From NCBI GenBank assembly GCA_020428115.1, contig JAGQNJ010000005.1, positions 1 to 20,910 of the forward strand: 20,910 nt of DNA, in the 5' to 3' direction. Made by a program: the position numbers and the translations under genes. This stretch comes from Candidatus Saccharimonadota bacterium (GTDB lineage: Bacteria > Patescibacteriota > Saccharimonadia > Saccharimonadales > JAGQNJ01). This document shows, piece by piece, positions 13,874 through 20,402 of this stretch. Within the stretch, counting starts at the first letter, position 1, and each line of letters begins with the position of its first letter. The notes beneath the pieces were generated by a model, which ran no database searches, had not been told where the DNA came from, and worked only from the letters and a program-made list of their open reading frames with translations.

Positions 13874-14092
13874 ATGGCTAAGAGCAAGGAAGTTATCGAA
13901 CTCACTGGAACCATAGTTGAGACCCTTCCGGGCACTCAGTTTAAGGTTGAGCTCGAAAATGGCCATCAAATTATAGCTCATGTCGCTGGCAAGATGCGTA
14001 AACATTACATTCGTATCGTCCCTGGTGACAGCGTTAAGGTTGAGTTGACACCTTACGATCTTAGTAAGGGTAGAATCACCTATCGCCAATAA
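13874..14092 (+). CDS. infA: Translation initiation factor IF-1
   Basis: IF-1 blocks the A site of the 30S subunit during initiation. 72 residues, exactly the family length, a single OB (S1-like) fold. Landmarks are MAKSKEVIELTGTIVETLPG, FKVELENGHQIIAHVAGKMR, and the C-terminal PGDSVKVELTPYDLSKGRI. No Shine-Dalgarno is seen upstream, so initiation would use a very short leader. A 57-base gap to rpmJ holds a small hairpin. Confidence 0.96.
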   Translation: MAKSKEVIELTGTIVETLPGTQFKVELENGHQIIAHVAGKMRKHYIRIVPGDSVKVELTPYDLSKGRITYRQ

Positions 14093-14107
14093 TAATTAAG
14101 CAGTGTG

Positions 14108-14121
14108 CTCGCTAATGCGAG
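14108..14121 (+). promoter_or_regulatory. Small hairpin between infA and rpmJ
   Basis: CTCGC (14108-14112) and GCGAG (14117-14121) form a perfect 5-bp stem with a TAAT loop. There is no T-run, so it is not a terminator. It could mark RNA processing or stabilise mRNA ends, or be chance. Confidence 0.35.
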
Positions 14122-14149
14122 TCCGCGTTCAACCAAAAGGAATCATTGG

Positions 14150-14266
14150 ATGAAAGTGCGTGCAAGTGTAAAAAAGATCAGTCCAGACGACAAAATTGTA
14201 CGTCGAAAAGGACGCGTCTACGTTATCAATAAGACAAAGCCTAAACACAAGCAGAGGCAGGGTTAG
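14150..14266 (+). CDS. rpmJ: Large ribosomal subunit protein L36, cysteine-free form (bL36)
   Basis: L36 is a small zinc-ribbon protein of the 50S subunit. This ORF encodes 38 residues, the exact family length, opening MKVRASVKKI and ending KPKHKQRQG as in E. coli L36. Cys11, Cys14 and Cys27 of the zinc site are replaced by Ser11, Asp14 and Asn27; His33 remains. It is therefore the zinc-independent form. A weak ribosome binding site AAAAGGAA lies 8 bases before the ATG. rpsM starts 2 bases after its stop, the usual order. Confidence 0.93.
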   Translation: MKVRASVKKISPDDKIVRRKGRVYVINKTKPKHKQRQG

Positions 14267-14268
14267 GT

Positions 14269-14655
14269 ATGGCTCGTATTTCTGGTGTAACAATCCCGAC
14301 AGATAAGCAAATTCAGATTGCTTTGACATATGTTTACGGTATCGGCACAACCACTAGCCAGGCTATCTTAGCAAAAGCTAAACTCGATCCAACTGTGCGT
14401 GTCAAAGATTTGACCGATTCTGAGATTCAGAAAATTCAAGATGTTATTAACACTGATTACACTGTTGAGGGTGACCTACAGCGTATTGTTGTTGCAAACG
14501 TGAAACGCCTAAAGGACATCAATGCTTACCGTGGTTTGCGACACAAAGCGAGTTTGCCAAGCCGTGGCCAGCGTACCCGTACGAATGCACGAACCCGACG
14601 TGGTAAAAAAGTGACTGTTGGTGGCACTAAGAAGAAAGCACCAGCAAAGACATAG
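14269..14655 (+). CDS. rpsM: Small ribosomal subunit protein S13 (uS13)
   Basis: S13 is a 30S head protein that contacts P-site tRNA and bridges to the 50S subunit. 128 residues. ARISGVTIPTDKQIQIALTY opens the helix-hairpin-helix region with YGIGTTTSQAIL. The C-terminal RNA-binding tail has YRGLRHKASLPSRGQRTRTN and ARTRRGKK, followed by a Lys-rich end. Two bases separate it from rpmJ, whose last codons supply only a weak purine-rich ribosome binding site (CAGGG). Confidence 0.96.
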   Translation: MARISGVTIPTDKQIQIALTYVYGIGTTTSQAILAKAKLDPTVRVKDLTDSEIQKIQDVINTDYTVEGDLQRIVVANVKRLKDINAYRGLRHKASLPSRGQRTRTNARTRRGKKVTVGGTKKKAPAKT

Positions 14656-14664
14656 GGAATATTT

Positions 14665-15072
14665 ATGACAGATACAGCAACAACACCAGTCGTACCAGCA
14701 AAGAAGCGCAAAGCAAAACGCTCTGTCCCGTATGGTCAGATGCATGTGCTGGCAACATTCAATAATACAATTGTGACGTTTACAGATACTAGCGGTGGCG
14801 TATTGACTCGTTCAAGCGCGGGCGCATGCGGATTCCGCGGCTCCAAGAAAGGAACTGCCTACGCAGCACAGATAGCAGCAGAAAAGGCCGCAGAAGCCGC
14901 ACGACAGCTGCACGGTGTCGCTAAAGTGGACGTGTTTGTCAAAGGTATCGGACTTGGTCGCGAAGCGGCAATACGTACACTTGCAAATACCGATATTAAA
15001 GTCGAGAGTATCACTGACAAGACTGGCGTACCACATGGTGGCGTACGACCAAGGAAGGCACGGAGAGTTTAG
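14665..15072 (+). CDS. rpsK: Small ribosomal subunit protein S11 (uS11)
   Basis: S11 lies in the 30S platform. 135 residues (family about 129). The conserved core starts near residue 21: GQMHVLATFNNTIVTFTDTS, then RSSAGACGFRGSKKGTAYAA, GIGLGREAAIRTL, ITDKTGVPHGGVRPRKARRV at the end. The N-terminal 20 residues are Thr/Ala/Lys-rich. CGGAGAG inside its end serves rpsD. Confidence 0.96.
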   Translation: MTDTATTPVVPAKKRKAKRSVPYGQMHVLATFNNTIVTFTDTSGGVLTRSSAGACGFRGSKKGTAYAAQIAAEKAAEAARQLHGVAKVDVFVKGIGLGREAAIRTLANTDIKVESITDKTGVPHGGVRPRKARRV

Positions 15073-15073
15073 T

Positions 15074-15691
15074 ATGGCACGAGACACAGGCAGTATTGTT
15101 AAGATGAGCCGCCGCGAAGGCTATGCTCTGCACCCTAAGGCGCACAAAGCGCTTGTTAAGCGTGCAACTCCACCTGGACAGCATGGACGTTCACGACAGG
15201 CTAAGCAAAGCCAGTACGCACTGCAACTACGCGAAAAGCAGAAGGTAAAGCGTTTGTATGGATTGCTGGAACGACAGTTCCGTAAGCTTATGAAAGAAGC
15301 AAGCGCAGCTAAGGGACAATCAGGTGAAGCCCTTCTGATGTTCCTAGAGCGCCGCGCAGACAATGTTGTATACCGAAGTGGGTTTGCGGTAAGTCGCCGT
15401 GCGGCTCGACAACTAGTGACACACGGACACTTTACCCTTAATGGCACGCGCGTTGATATCCCATCTATCCGTGTTAAAGAAGGCGACGTGCTAAAAGTAC
15501 GAGATCACGGCAAGAACACTGAGTATTTCAAGAAACTTGATGAAGTAAGCCCAGGCGGACAAGAAAGCGCTGTCAGCTGGCTCAAAGTGGATCGAAAGAA
15601 ATTTGAGATAACAGTAACTGGTTTGCCAAAGCGCGACGAGGCAGAACCAGATATTAACGAACAATTAATAGTTGAGTATTACTCACGATAA
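15074..15691 (+). CDS. rpsD: Small ribosomal subunit protein S4, cysteine-free form (uS4)
   Basis: S4 nucleates 30S assembly and in E. coli represses the alpha operon. I choose ATG 15074, just after the rpsK stop and 6 bases after CGGAGAG, giving 205 residues (family about 205). A longer in-frame ORF from 14915 would overlap rpsK and is not S4-like. The S4 RNA-binding domain is at about 92-150 (ERRADNVVYRSGFAVSRRAA, GHFTLNGTRVDIPS, VKEGDVLKVRD). The N-terminus MARDTGSIVKMSRREGYAL lacks the zinc-binding cysteines of many S4 proteins. It ends LIVEYYSR, typical. Confidence 0.96.
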   Translation: MARDTGSIVKMSRREGYALHPKAHKALVKRATPPGQHGRSRQAKQSQYALQLREKQKVKRLYGLLERQFRKLMKEASAAKGQSGEALLMFLERRADNVVYRSGFAVSRRAARQLVTHGHFTLNGTRVDIPSIRVKEGDVLKVRDHGKNTEYFKKLDEVSPGGQESAVSWLKVDRKKFEITVTGLPKRDEAEPDINEQLIVEYYSR

Positions 15692-15708
15692 GGGAGGCGG
15701 CGAACTCT

Positions 15709-16644
15709 ATGTCAAAAACAATACACATTCCAGGGATAGTCAAGGTTGATGACCATGGTGCAGCAAGTGCTACATTCACGGTAGAACCTTTGCACACTGG
15801 GTACGGAATGACACTTGGTAACAGCTTGCGCAGAGTACTGCTTTCTAGCATTGCCGGTGCTGCAGTGACTGCATTCAAGATTGAAGGCGCAACACACGAA
15901 TTCACTACCGTTGCTGGTGTCAAAGAAGACGTTGTTGATATCATGCTCAACCTCAAAAACGTGCGTTTCCGCGTGTTTAACGGCGAGGCTCAGAACCTCC
16001 GCATTGTTAAAAAGGGTAAGGGTGTTATTACTGCCAAGGATATCCAGCTTAACGCTGATGTTGAGGTAGTTAATCCTGACCAGGTCATTGCAACTGTTGA
16101 TGATGCCAAAGCAAACTTTGTTATGGACATGGTTGTTGAGGTAGGCCGTGGATATCGCCCAATTGAAGAAGGTGCCAAGCTCAAGCCAAGCGATATGATC
16201 GCTATTGACGCAATTTTCACTCCAGTTCACCGTGTACGCTATAAGGTAGAAAACACACGTGTTGGACAAATCACTGACCTAGATAAGCTGATAATCACCA
16301 TTGATACAGATGGCTCGATCTCACCACGAGATGCGTTTGAAGAAGCCGCAGCAATTTTGGTCAACCAGTATACTGCCCTCGCTGGACAAACAACAGTTGA
16401 GGCTGAGGCTCCGCTTGGTAGTGCCGAAGTTGAGGATATTCAAGCAGATGATCCAGCTGAGCTTATGACACCAATCGAGGATCTTAACCTGAGTGCACGA
16501 ACGACAAACGCACTGGTCAACAACGATATTCACACACTTAAGGATCTGTTTAGCCTTAGTGATGCAGAGTTACGAGATCTCAAAGGTTTTGGTGCCAAAG
16601 CGCTAGACGAAGTCAAAGATAAAATGGCGGAGTTGGAGCTATAA
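15709..16644 (+). CDS. rpoA: RNA polymerase alpha subunit
   Basis: Alpha dimerises to nucleate the polymerase, and its C-terminal domain binds UP elements and activators. 311 residues, normal. The N-terminal domain has EPLHTGYGMTLGNSLRRVLL (about 26-45), the dimer signature, then GAAVTAFKIEGATHEF and RVFNGEAQNLRIVKKGKG. The linker is acidic (EVEDIQADDPAE, about 242-253). The CTD spans about 255-311 with IEDLNLSARTTNALVNNDIH and GFGAKALDEVKDKMAEL, the two helix-hairpin-helix parts. GGGAGG lies 11 bases before the start. It is followed by rplQ after 3 bases. Confidence 0.98.
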   Translation: MSKTIHIPGIVKVDDHGAASATFTVEPLHTGYGMTLGNSLRRVLLSSIAGAAVTAFKIEGATHEFTTVAGVKEDVVDIMLNLKNVRFRVFNGEAQNLRIVKKGKGVITAKDIQLNADVEVVNPDQVIATVDDAKANFVMDMVVEVGRGYRPIEEGAKLKPSDMIAIDAIFTPVHRVRYKVENTRVGQITDLDKLIITIDTDGSISPRDAFEEAAAILVNQYTALAGQTTVEAEAPLGSAEVEDIQADDPAELMTPIEDLNLSARTTNALVNNDIHTLKDLFSLSDAELRDLKGFGAKALDEVKDKMAELEL

Positions 16645-16647
16645 ACC

Positions 16648-17151
16648 ATGCATAGGCACGGATACCAAGGTCGAAAACTTGGTCGCGAGCGCGATCAGCG
16701 ACGAGCACTTATCAAAGGGCTCGCAGATTCGCTAGTTATTTATGAGTCGATCGAGACAACATTGCCAAAGGCAAAGGAAGTCGTACCCTACGTAGAGAAG
16801 CTCATTACCAAGGCCAAAAAGGGTGATTTGCATAATCGACGACAGATTATGGCAAAGTTAGCAACGCTACAAGCTTCTCATAAGCTCGTGGATGATATTG
16901 CGCCAAAATTGCAAGCTCGCAACAGCGGATACCTCCGTATTGAGCGCACAACACTGCGCCGCGGTGATAATGCACAGCTTGCACGTGTAAGCTTTGTTGA
17001 CGACCTTAGCAAAGAAGCTACTAAACCTAAGTCTACCGAGAAAAAGCCCGCAAAGACTGTAACAAAGAAGCCTGTAGCGAAGAAGGCTTCAACAACGGCC
17101 AAGTCTACAACTAAGCGGCCGGCAGCTAAGAAAGCCGAGGAGAAGAAATAA
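16648..17151 (+). CDS. rplQ: Large ribosomal subunit protein L17 (bL17) with long basic tail
   Basis: L17 lies near the tunnel exit. The family domain covers about residues 1-115: MHRHGYQGRKLGRERDQRRA, then VEKLITKAKKGDLHNRRQ and GYLRIERTTLRRGDNAQLAR. At 167 residues it is about 45 longer than usual; the extra C-terminus is a low-complexity Lys/Ala/Thr/Pro tail with repeated PAKK/VAKK-like units (KKPVAKKASTTAK, KRPAAKKAEEKK), resembling histone H1-type tails. GAGGAG at its end is the ribosome binding site of rplM, joined by TAATG. Confidence 0.95.
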   Translation: MHRHGYQGRKLGRERDQRRALIKGLADSLVIYESIETTLPKAKEVVPYVEKLITKAKKGDLHNRRQIMAKLATLQASHKLVDDIAPKLQARNSGYLRIERTTLRRGDNAQLARVSFVDDLSKEATKPKSTEKKPAKTVTKKPVAKKASTTAKSTTKRPAAKKAEEKK

Positions 17152-17600
17152 TGCCCAAGACATATAGTGCCAAACCAACTGATGTAACACGTGCGTGGTA
17201 TGTTGTAGATGCTGCTACTGCTACTGCTCCTCTCGGACGTTTAGCAACAGAGGTAGCCTTTGTCCTTATGGGCAAGCAGAAACCAATGTATACTCCGCAT
17301 ATTGACTGTGGTGACTACGTTGTTGTTATCAACGCTGATAAACTGGTTGTTACAGGCGACAAGAAGGCCAAAAAGACCTATTACCGACACACAGGATTTC
17401 CTGGAGGTATCAAGGATGAAACTCTGCAGGAGAAACTTGATAAAGATTCAACACAAGTTATTGTCAAGGCAGTTCGTGGCATGATGCCAGCAAACAAATT
17501 GCGAGATGGTCGTTTAGCACGACTAAAAGTCTACGCTGGCACAGAACATGAGCACACAGCCCAGAAACCGACTGCATTAACGCTTAAGGAGGCCAAGTAA
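17151..17600 (+). CDS. rplM: Large ribosomal subunit protein L13 (uL13)
   Basis: L13 is an early-assembly 50S protein. 149 residues, normal. ARAWYVVDA-type opening (TRAWYVVDAATATAPLGRLA at about 13-32), then GKQKPMYTPHIDCGDYVVVI, YYRHTGFPGG, AVRGMMPANKLRDGRLARLK and the final HEHTAQKP. The C-terminal LKEAK encodes AAGGAGG, the ribosome binding site of rpsI. L13-S9 is the usual pair, here fused directly to the alpha operon. Confidence 0.96.
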   Translation: MPKTYSAKPTDVTRAWYVVDAATATAPLGRLATEVAFVLMGKQKPMYTPHIDCGDYVVVINADKLVVTGDKKAKKTYYRHTGFPGGIKDETLQEKLDKDSTQVIVKAVRGMMPANKLRDGRLARLKVYAGTEHEHTAQKPTALTLKEAK

Positions 17601-17995
17601 TGGCTAAGAACTACTTTTATGGCCTAGGACGACGCAAAAGCGCATCTGCACGCGTACGACTCATGACAGGTAAGGGTGAGATTACTGTAAATGGTAAGCC
17701 AGCAGAAGAATACTTTGCAAACAGCAAACAATTCCTCAGCGAGCTCCAAAAGCCATTTGTCGTACTTGATCAAGTTAACAAGTATGATGTGAGCGCTAAG
17801 GTCGTTGGTGGTGGTCACGGTGGTCAGATTGATGCAATTCAGCTTGGTATCGCAAAAGCACTCGCAACTATGGATGAGAACCTCAAGGGTACACTTCGTC
17901 GCGCTGATCTACTCGGCCGTGATCCACGCGAGAAAGAGCGCAAGAAGTTTGGTCTTAAGGGTGCACGTAAGCAGCGCCAGTTCACCAAGCGTTAG
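17600..17995 (+). CDS. rpsI: Small ribosomal subunit protein S9 (uS9)
   Basis: S9 lies in the 30S head, and its C-terminal tail reaches the P-site tRNA anticodon. 131 residues, normal. YGLGRRKSASARVRLMTGKG and ITVNGKPAEEYF open the fold; VVGGGHGGQIDAIQLGIAKA is the Gly-rich core. The tail DPREKERKKFGLKGARKQRQ ends FTKR, preserving the terminal Lys-Arg that contacts tRNA. It is the last gene of the cluster and ends 19 bases before the convergent typA stop. No clear terminator lies between. Confidence 0.97.
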   Translation: MAKNYFYGLGRRKSASARVRLMTGKGEITVNGKPAEEYFANSKQFLSELQKPFVVLDQVNKYDVSAKVVGGGHGGQIDAIQLGIAKALATMDENLKGTLRRADLLGRDPREKERKKFGLKGARKQRQFTKR

Positions 17996-18014
17996 CCTAG
18001 CGTTTACTTCTCGG

Positions 18015-19847
18015 TTATTTAGCAGCGCGCTTGCGCTTATTGGGATCAAGTTCGCGTTTACGCAAGCGTAAATTTTGTGGAGTTACTTCCAATAGCTCGT
18101 CGTTTTCGAGAAAATCAATACATTGCTCAAGACTTAATATTGTAGGTGGTGTCAATTGAACCACGCCATCACTCGATGAACTACGCATGTTGGTAAGTTG
18201 CTTGGCTTTACAAACATTAATCTCTAGATCATCACCTCGCTTGTTTAGCCCAATGATTTGTCCTGCGTACACCTTGTCTGTTGGACCGACAAAACATATT
18301 CCTCGCTCCTGTGCTGTCTGTAGTGAATACGGTGTTGCAACACCTGTTTCAAAGGCGATAAGTGCGCCATTCCGTAGCTGCTGTAGTGGTGCACCCATCG
18401 GTTTATGACCAATCATCAGGCTATCCATAACAATAGTACCCTTGGTATTGGTCATAAGTATGTTGCGCAGCCCAAGTAGTGCACGAGTCGGTAGTTCGTA
18501 CACGAGTTTTGTAAGCCCTTTGGGGCTCGCAAACTGTTCTTTGAGGGTTGCACGACGTGCGCCGAGCTCGGTTTGCACCGTACCGACGTGTTCTGCAGGT
18601 ACTTCAATCACAAGCTCTTCGATAGGCTCCTCTGTAACACCATTATTATCACGCGTAACGACTTGTGGTCGTCCAACCTCAAATTCATATCCTTCACGGC
18701 GCATGGTTTCAATTAGCACGCTTAAATGCAGTTCGCCGCGCCCAGATACCAAAAATCCAATCTGTTCGTCCTCGACTTGCAATCCAATGTTGCTTTCAAG
18801 CTCTTTGTGCAGGCGCTCACCAATCTGGCGTGAGGTGCTAAATTCACCCTCTGTGCCCTTAAACGGTGACGTGTTGGGTCCAAGATAGATCTTGAGGGTC
18901 GGCGCCTCAACTTCGATAACAGGCAAGGCTTCGGGCTGCTGTGCGTCGGCAATAGTTTCGCCAATTTGCGCATCACCAACACCGGTAATTTGTACGATGT
19001 CGCCAGCCACACCACCAGGCACTTCAAACTTACTGACACCGTGGCTCATGTACACAGTGTCAACTCGCGCCTTGGCTTGCGTGCCATCTTTTTTGCAAAG
19101 GGTCACAGAATCGCCCGCCTGTACCTTGCCTCGACTAATGCGCCCGATAGCATATTTACCCTTGAATGTATCCCATGACAGGGCAGTTACCAACATTTGA
19201 AATGGTTTATCTACTTCTATACTTGGCGCAGGAACGTGCTCAATAATTGCATCGAACAGTACCGATAGATCTCCAGATTCATCAGCACTAGCAGGAGGCT
19301 TTGCCCACGCTTTGCCTGCACGACCGACCGCATAATATGTTGGATAATGAAGTTGGTCTTCATGAATAGCAAGCTCAAGGAATAGATCTGCAAGCTCATC
19401 TTCGACTGCATGTAATCGACTACCTGGTTTGTCGATTTTGTTAATGATAACGATAGGCTTTAGGCCACTTTCGAGTGCTTTACTGAGTACGAAACGTGTC
19501 TGTGGCATAGGACCTTCCTGTGCGTCGACAATTAGTATGCATCCATCTGCCATATTGAGCGTACGCTCAACCTCGCCAGAAAAATCCGCATGTCCTGGGG
19601 TATCAATGATGTTGATCCTATAATCATCGTGCTGAACAGCAGTAACCTTGGCGGTGATAGTGATTCCGCGCTCGCGCTCTTGGTCGCCACTGTCCATAAT
19701 CAGCTCCTGTCCCATTTCAGCCTGATTGTCACGAAATGTTTTGGACTGCTTTAATAGGCCATCGACCAGCGTTGTCTTACCGTGGTCAACGTGAGCAATG
19801 ATAGCAATGTTACGGATCTTGGTCGGATCCTGGATTTGTGTACTCAT
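18015..19847 (-). CDS. typA: Ribosome-binding GTPase TypA/BipA
   Basis: TypA is a translational GTPase with roles in 50S assembly and stress or cold adaptation. 610 residues, normal. G1 AHVDHGKT is at 18-25, switch I GITI at 61-64, G3 DTPGH at 82-86 and G4 NKID at 136-139. Domain II follows with LVTALSWDTFKGKYAIGRIS. TypA-specific stretches are NTSPFKGTEGEFSTSRQI, SGRGELHLSVLIETMRREG, LPTRALLGLRNILMTNTKG and MIGHKPMGAPLQQLRNGALI. The C-terminal part has VCKAKQLTNMRSSSSDG. It differs from EF-G in lacking domain IV and having a unique C-terminal domain. It faces the ribosomal operon and has its own promoter. Confidence 0.97.
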   Translation of the reverse strand: MSTQIQDPTKIRNIAIIAHVDHGKTTLVDGLLKQSKTFRDNQAEMGQELIMDSGDQERERGITITAKVTAVQHDDYRINIIDTPGHADFSGEVERTLNMADGCILIVDAQEGPMPQTRFVLSKALESGLKPIVIINKIDKPGSRLHAVEDELADLFLELAIHEDQLHYPTYYAVGRAGKAWAKPPASADESGDLSVLFDAIIEHVPAPSIEVDKPFQMLVTALSWDTFKGKYAIGRISRGKVQAGDSVTLCKKDGTQAKARVDTVYMSHGVSKFEVPGGVAGDIVQITGVGDAQIGETIADAQQPEALPVIEVEAPTLKIYLGPNTSPFKGTEGEFSTSRQIGERLHKELESNIGLQVEDEQIGFLVSGRGELHLSVLIETMRREGYEFEVGRPQVVTRDNNGVTEEPIEELVIEVPAEHVGTVQTELGARRATLKEQFASPKGLTKLVYELPTRALLGLRNILMTNTKGTIVMDSLMIGHKPMGAPLQQLRNGALIAFETGVATPYSLQTAQERGICFVGPTDKVYAGQIIGLNKRGDDLEINVCKAKQLTNMRSSSSDGVVQLTPPTILSLEQCIDFLENDELLEVTPQNLRLRKRELDPNKRKRAAK

Positions 19848-19890
19848 ATTATTGCGCCCTTTTTTGTTCGCGCCTTTACTTATTGGTGTA

Positions 19891-19899
19891 ATTATATCA
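19891..19899 (-). promoter_or_regulatory. Extended -10 promoter of typA
   Basis: On the minus strand the sequence reads TGATATAAT, a TGn plus perfect TATAAT (plus-strand ATTATA at 19891-19896). No convincing -35 is seen. The predicted start near 19884 gives a leader of about 37 bases, with a weak purine-rich ribosome binding site (AAAAAAGGG). Confidence 0.65.
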
Positions 19900-19952
19900 T
19901 AAGCATTAAAAACTTACTAGGGTGTATTTCTGCGCTACAAATTGTGTAGATG

Positions 19953-19981
19953 TTGACAGTCATGTATATCTAGCCTATGCT
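19953..19981 (+). promoter_or_regulatory. Sigma-70 promoter of the trpS leader
   Basis: TTGACA (19953-19958) is a perfect -35; after exactly 17 bases comes TATGCT (19976-19981). The predicted start is about 19988-19991, at or just before the leader ORF start codon. It is divergent to the typA promoter, with about 55 bases between them. Confidence 0.75.
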
Positions 19982-19990
19982 ACCAGGAAT

Positions 19991-20062
19991 ATGATATCGA
20001 GAGAACTCAACAAGTATTATTTCTGGTTTAGTAACCCACAGCCTGTGGCGATATATTCGTAG
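19991..20062 (+). CDS. Putative aromatic-rich attenuator leader peptide (23 aa)
   Basis: ATG at 19991, TAG at 20060-20062. The peptide has five consecutive aromatic residues, Tyr9-Tyr10-Phe11-Trp12-Phe13 (within NKYYFWFSNPQ), encoded at 20015-20029. This is the kind of run found in leader peptides of attenuated operons, such as E. coli pheST (PheM) and trp (TrpL). The start lies 9 bases after the -10 hexamer, so translation is probably leaderless; AGGA at 19985-19988 may or may not be transcribed. It would be the sensor: scarcity of charged aromatic tRNA stalls the ribosome at the run. Function is inferred from position and from the RNA pairings. Confidence 0.6.
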   Translation: MISRELNKYYFWFSNPQPVAIYS

Positions 20063-20107
20063 TACATACTATTAGTTGACTCGAGACCGCCACACAGGCG
20101 GTTTTTT
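20036..20107 (+). promoter_or_regulatory. Attenuator with alternative pairings upstream of the trpS operon
   Basis: Three exclusive pairings are visible. (1:2) CCACA 20036-20040 with TGTGG 20044-20048. (2:3, antiterminator) TGTGGCG 20044-20050 with CGCCACA 20088-20094, extendable by CC 20042-20043 with GG 20097-20098. (3:4, terminator) ACCGCC 20086-20091 with GGCGGT 20097-20102. A ribosome stalled on the aromatic codons (20015-20029) would cover segment 1 and free segment 2 to form the antiterminator. A ribosome reaching the stop at 20060 would cover segment 2 and let the terminator form. Confidence 0.6.
20086..20107 (+). terminator. Intrinsic terminator (attenuator stem) before the trpS operon
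   Basis: ACCGCC with GGCGGT forms a 6-bp GC-rich stem (extendable by one wobble and one A-T pair) around an ACACA loop, followed by a T-run to 20107. It lies about 120 bases after the predicted transcription start and 22 bases before the next start codon. Confidence 0.85.
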
Positions 20108-20129
20108 AATTACATAAAGGAGAAATACA

Positions 20130-20402
20130 ATGATAGAAAACCCAGAAGAGCTCAAACTACGTAATGATCAACTCATTGACACGTGGGCGCCGCACGAACG
20201 AGATAACTGGAGTACCGCACAAGACACAGACCCACTACTTGTACGATTGCACAGAACAGCGCTGATAGCACTGGCACGGGTGCGTGAGGCACAAGAGGCC
20301 GCACACCAAGCACGGATATTAAACGCACAGTACGGCAATGTCGCCCCAGGTTATGAGCAATATGCACCAAACGTAAATATTTCTGACGGAGAAACACAAT
20401 GA
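20130..20402 (+). CDS. Unknown 90-aa protein in the trpS operon
   Basis: Unrecognised. AAAGGAG lies 7 bases before the ATG, just after the attenuator terminator. The protein is hydrophilic, with a helical centre (LVRLHRTALIALARVREAQE, about 37-56) that could form a coiled coil, and a Pro/Tyr/Asn-containing C-terminus. Trp19 and Trp27 are the only tryptophans. There is no signal peptide or membrane segment. It overlaps the next gene by 4 bases (ATGA). If the attenuator works, this gene is its most direct target. Confidence 0.75.
   Translation: MIENPEELKLRNDQLIDTWAPHERDNWSTAQDTDPLLVRLHRTALIALARVREAQEAAHQARILNAQYGNVAPGYEQYAPNVNISDGETQ

Noticed and set aside
14915..15073. Longer rpsD start inside rpsK
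   Set aside because: It would overlap rpsK in another frame by about 160 bases; ATG 15074 with CGGAGAG gives the normal S4 length and opening.
15712..16269. 185-codon antisense ORF within rpoA
   Set aside because: It is a shadow of a well-supported rpoA frame, with Asn/Cys/Tyr-rich low-information sequence and no ribosome binding site.
19988..20107. T-box riboswitch upstream of trpS
   Set aside because: The leader is only about 120 bases, has no long Stem I and lacks the T-box consensus around UGGNACCGCG. The aromatic-rich ORF and three exclusive pairings explain it better.
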